Shown here: one piece after another, positions 59,165-64,000 of the stretch
How the letters are laid out: every line of letters begins with the position of its first letter
Numbering within the stretch: the first letter of the stretch is position 1
Origin: Amoebidium appalachense
Lineage: Eukaryota > Ichthyosporea
NCBI GenBank assembly: GCA_963693365.1
Contig: CAVNZM010000015.1
Location: 3,224,001 to 3,288,000 of the forward strand
Direction of reading: 5' to 3'
DNA length: 64,000 bases
Program-made: the position numbers and the translations under genes
Notes under the pieces: model-generated
Told to the model about the DNA's origin: nothing
The model's database searches: none
Seen by the model: the letters and a program-made list of their open reading frames with translations, nothing else

Positions 59165-62100
59165 AACACACAAGTCCTGCCTCTCCCATTATAGCCAACC
59201 AAGCCCCCCGGAGTCTCTGCTCTTCTCGACCTCGCTCCCTGCACCCCCGCTCCAGGGTCCTTCCCCCCCCCCCCCCCCCCCCCCCCCGGCAATTAAATCC
59301 CCCCCCCAACAACCCCCCCCCCCCCACCCCAAAAAAGAAACTCTAAAGTGGCTTTTCTATCTCTATTGACGTCTTCCGTATGTAACATTCTCCCCCCCCT
59401 CCCCCTCCCCCTCCTCCTCCCCCCTCCCTTCTTCTTCCCCGACCTTCCCTCCCCCTATCCCCGGCCCATGACAATGACCCAGCGTGCCTGTCGCAACCCT
59501 GGGCCAGCATAGACCGAAAGAAAACAACAATTATGCATTCCCCCTCTCCCCCCCCCCCCCCCCCCTCCCCCTCCAACCACCCCCTTCCCCCCCCCCCCCC
59601 CCCCCCCCCCCCAAACACACACACACAAACCTTAAAATAAAAAAATAATATGAAGAAAATAAAAAAATTCAGTGCTTGCAAGCCAAAAACCCCGGATGCC
59701 AGGCACAAGCGCACACACTCAATGTATGCCCCATTCAGTATTCCCCACTCATAAAGTGCCATTTGTATCATTTATCATTTGAGGCCTCACTCATTTTCTG
59801 CCATGTAAATGTGTGCGATATCCGCGTAGATATCCGGGCGTCATGGAGTGACACTACCGCTTGTGCTAGATATGTTATGCACCCCCTCCCCCTCCCCCCC
59901 CCCTCCCCCCCTCCAACCCACCCACCCAACCCTTCCTTCCCCTCTCTACACAGGGTTCCCGGGGGGGAAGGGGGAGGGGGGGGGGGGGGGGGGGGGGAGG
60001 GAGGTCTCCGCTAAATGCATACACACTCTGCAGGATGAGAGCCCGTTGGAAGTTTCTAGGCCCGACCCCCGGCCGTTTTACCGGGCCATAAAAAACAACT
60101 GGGTTTCAGTGTGCATTTTATGATTTAGATAGAACCCCCCTTTGACACCCTCCCTTTTTGGTTGCATGACATATGATGTGTTACCTTTTCCTATCGCATT
60201 TGGTCAAAGAGGGTTTCTCTTAGATATCCGGGTCGGGTCACTGAGACCCGGCAAAAGTTGTTTACCGTGCTTTTTGATTGGTGAGAGAGGTGCACCAAAC
60301 CGCATTTTAATTTGGCCTAACCCGAAAGGGCCCATAAATTGGCTTGAAGGAACCCCCCATTAATTCATTGAGCTTAAATCACACTGTTGTTATTACTCTA
60401 GCTAAGGATTTTATAAGGTGTTGAACTGCCATGTCTGTTAGAATTTAGACTCCGGGTGCGCAATCACCCGTGGTCGACCCCCCCCCCCCCCCCCCCGCCA
60501 TCTCCCCTAAATAGGTAACCGCCCAAGACGTGTTGTTAGCCCCCCCCCCCCCCCCCCCCCCTCCCTCCCTCCCCCTCCCCACCCACCACACACCCAGACA
60601 CACAAGAGCCACCCCCCCACACACAGCCAAACCACCCCCCCCCCCCCCCCCCCCCCTCTCTCCCCCTCTCCCCCGGACCCCCATACACACACACACATGT
60701 GAGACGGTACACGAACGCTCGTACACCTACACGGTCCCTCCCCTCTTCCACCATCCCCCTTTCCACCTCTTCCCCTCTCCTTCCCCTCCCTCCCCCCCCC
60801 CCCCCCCCCTCCCCCGAGTCCCCTTCCCCCTACCCCCCATCCCTAATCCCCCTCCCCGAGTCCCCCCTCCCCCCCCCCCACACACAAAAACAAAAAAACA
60901 AAAAAAACACACACAAACACAGAGCCACCCCCTCCCCTCAACCCCCCTACCCCCCGCCCCCCGTATACCCACACACACACACACGATTACACACACCCAC
61001 ACACACATACCCGGTCCCTCCAATCTCCTTCCATCCCCCCCCCCCCCCCCTCCCTCCCCCCGCCCCTTTCCCCCCCCCCTCCTCCCCCCCCCCCCCCCCC
61101 CCCGCCACCTACCCTCACAACAAAAAAACACTGTATAACCTCGTTGTCCCCTCCTCAGTTTTTACTTTCGATTTCGAAACGCCTGGCGTGTCGACGGATC
61201 CGTTGCTATGACGTTGCCTGTTGCATAGTCGGACCTCCACCATTTGGGTATCATATTATCGTCAATTCTTATACATGAATGTATCAGTAGGGTCCAAAAT
61301 ACTATAGCAGCTATAGTTGTGTGCTGCAATAAATTTCTGAGCGTGCATTTTCAAACCATCACTGGCATGCCACTGTGGATGGGTTTAGACTCGCAGGCCA
61401 CAAATAGGATATAATGGGCCAGCGGATGACTGAGCGATTGGGTGAATGGGTTCGGTGTTCTTTTGTTTACTAGGGTTCTGAGACCGCGCAGGCGGCGGTG
61501 GGGGAGGGGGGGGGGGGGGAGGGGGGGAGGGGGGGGACCGGAGGGAGGGAGGGGAGCGCGGGGAGGGGGGGGGTGGGGGGAGTCAGCTGCAGCCAGTGGT
61601 GGTCTTGGTGGTGATGATGATGTGTGTGTGTATCAGCGTAGCCCTTGGTTGAGTAAGCTAATGAATGGCACTGCACTGGCAGTGTAAATTTAGGGGGGAA
61701 GGGGGGGGGGGGGGGGGGGGGGAAGGGGGAGATGAGGAAGCGTGAGGGGACTAAGGGGAAGGGGAGGGTGGGGGGGAGGGGGGGGAGCCTCAGGGGGGGT
61801 TACCGGAGTGATACCGTTGGGGATTGCGAAGGCTTACACGAGTTCATTTCTCTCTGGGAATATGTGAGTGGCCTGAAGTACACTCATAAAGCTCCCCACT
61901 CGTATTAACATCTCGGGTCAGGCCTTATAGTGTATTAATATGCAAGATGTATTAATACACGAACACAACAGGTTCATCATGAAATTGCGACATATTTTCT
62001 CTCGTCTATACTGAATAAATAAAGGTACATAAGGGGAAATTATCTGCTATCGTGCCCGGCGGGCGGGCAGCCGACTTCACGTAAATGTATCAGTAAGGCG

Positions 62101-62529
62101 ATGTATCAATGCATGAGTGGCTTCATGCTGTATCCACCTCAGGATGACCGACATCCCCTCTCTCCGTTTCCCTATTGCTTGCAAGTTCTTTTGGGGGGAA
62201 CCATTCCACCACCTCCATGAACCCCCCTCCCAGCATGCATTCTCATTCCTCTGTGCCCCGGTAAAACGGATGGGTGGTATCGCTGATTGTGTTGAGGTGG
62301 AAAAAGTCGTTTAGTTATTTGGGTATGCCACTGGGGGGGAGCTTAACGAAAACGGCAGATAGAAGCAGGGGGGATCCATGAAAGTTCGGAAGGGTTGCAC
62401 GTGTGCCACACGGCATGGAGGAGTGAAGGAGGGCATGCTCTCGGAGGGAAGGGAAAGGGCACAGGGGCAGGGCAGAGAGGGGGGGGGGGGGGAGGGGGAA
62501 GCTTCGAAGGTGAAGGGGGGGGGGGGGGG

Positions 62530-62566
<37 letters not shown>

Positions 62567-62830
62567 GAGAGAGGGAGGGAGGGAGGGAGGGAGGGAGGAC
62601 GGGAGGGAGGGAGGGAGGGAGGGAGGGAGGGAGAGAGAGAGAGATGGGGGTGGGGTGGGGGGTGGGGTGGGGGGGGGAAGCATCACTGTTTAAAACTATG
62701 ACTCGGTAGCAAGAAAACAAAAGGGTAAATTCACCTAAGAAGAGGCACTAATCATAGCATGGTGATAGTAGTACGTGTATTGATATCCCGATGCCAACTA
62801 TAGTATGCAGTGGTTGATACAATACTGAGA
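58560..62830 (+). repeat. Old duplicated segment, copy 2 (pair with about 45500-49460)
   Basis: Same block order and strand as copy 1, ending with ACTCGGTAGCAAGAAAAC and ATATCCCGATGCCAACT near 62700-62800. The extra length comes mainly from 61140-62260, where matching to copy 1 is not clear. Confidence 0.7.
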
Positions 62831-63047
62831 GAAACATAAATAGGTGCTATACTGAGTATGAATTGCAACCGTGACACGTGAGTAGGTGCAAGATTTGGTA
62901 TGTAACGCCCGGTCCCTCTCAGATTAATTGTAGATGAGTCTGATAGATAGGTTTAGTGTGCAGCTCAGTGACACACAGTGACATACATTTGCATGGTGCA
63001 ACTAACTAAGAACACACACACGCACACGCACGCACGCACACACACGC

Positions 63048-63144
<97 letters not shown>

Positions 63145-63194
63145 CTGAGACACACAAGCAAATGTTCACACGTTGTACTACAAAGAACCAGAGC

Positions 63195-63471
<277 letters not shown>

Positions 63472-64000
63472 CATGTGCAGGTGCAAATATATAAAACCAG
63501 GCAGGTCCACGCTGCAGAACGCAAGGTTGAATCCATACTTTGATTCGTGGCCGATGTTGGCATGGCCATGATTTATGTCTTGTCTCGAATTGCTGCAGCT
63601 TTTAATGGGTGTCACGCGGGACTCGCAAAAAGAAAAGTGAGGGGCAAGAAAAGAAAAAAAAAACACTTTATCACACGTCACATATTCAGCGCGTTTTTAC
63701 ACCTAACAGAACGTATGAATGCACAACAGTCACAGGCATAGCACATGTACACGTGCTATATGCACAACATGTTCCACATGTTGGTGATACAGTGACACAC
63801 ATTGCCTATTGTACGTCATCGGTGAAACTGCTGGCGGCGTTTCCGATTGGGAGTTATAGAATGCTCTAGGGAGAGAAGATGTCTGGAGCCATGCCGATTA
63901 GCTGCAGATCACAAGTTCAGATTTGGCAGATTATGGAAAAGCAAATATGTTTGAACCATAACGGATCTACCAGGTCATTTTAGCACGTAAGTTTTGTGGC

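Overview
The window comes from a nuclear eukaryotic genome that is intron-rich and saturated with simple repeats. Five protein genes can be supported: four with spliceosomal GT-AG introns and one that reads as a single exon. The organism is not identifiable from sequence alone. The set (a complete class III PI3-kinase, a FUBP/KSRP-like KH protein, a PHO80/PCL-type cyclin, a NYN-LOTUS protein and an arylacetamide-deacetylase-like hydrolase) together with about 40 introns would suit a unicellular relative of animals or fungi or another intron-rich protist. That placement is tentative. I recognised no rRNA, tRNA, CRISPR array or bacterial operon.

Layout. 576-9468 (+): 3' part of a KH-domain RNA-binding protein, 5' end outside the window. 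9469-12626: repeat-rich spacer between convergent genes. 12627-15395 (-): two-exon alpha/beta hydrolase. 15396-15998: about 600 bp between divergent start codons. 15999-37538 (+): complete VPS34 gene; 25 exons join in a continuous frame of 826 codons plus stop across 21.5 kb. 37539-43959: spacer, microsatellites and then AT-richer unique DNA. 43960-45420 (+): single-exon PHO80-like cyclin. 45421-51390: spacer holding the first copy of an old duplicated segment. 51391-54473 (-): NYN plus LOTUS gene interrupted by one in-frame TAA. 54474-64000: no gene recognised; microsatellites, a foldback element and the second copy of the duplicated segment.

The genes do not form a pathway. VPS34 makes PI3P for endosomal sorting and autophagy, the KH and NYN-LOTUS proteins are RNA-directed, the cyclin should activate a CDK, and the hydrolase is probably a membrane-anchored lipid or ester hydrolase.

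The most unusual aspect is repeat behaviour around splice sites. Within VPS34, pieces straddling or next to exon edges have been duplicated at least five times: exon 12 end, exon 13 end (three copies), exon 15 start, exon 21 acceptor and the last exon. About eleven acceptors are formed directly from the end of an AC-rich tract. Several introns carry complementary GT or G tracts and AC or C tracts that could pair in the pre-mRNA. There are also two foldback elements, a dispersed repeat family with internal poly(C), and recurrent poly(C)-poly(A) junctions.
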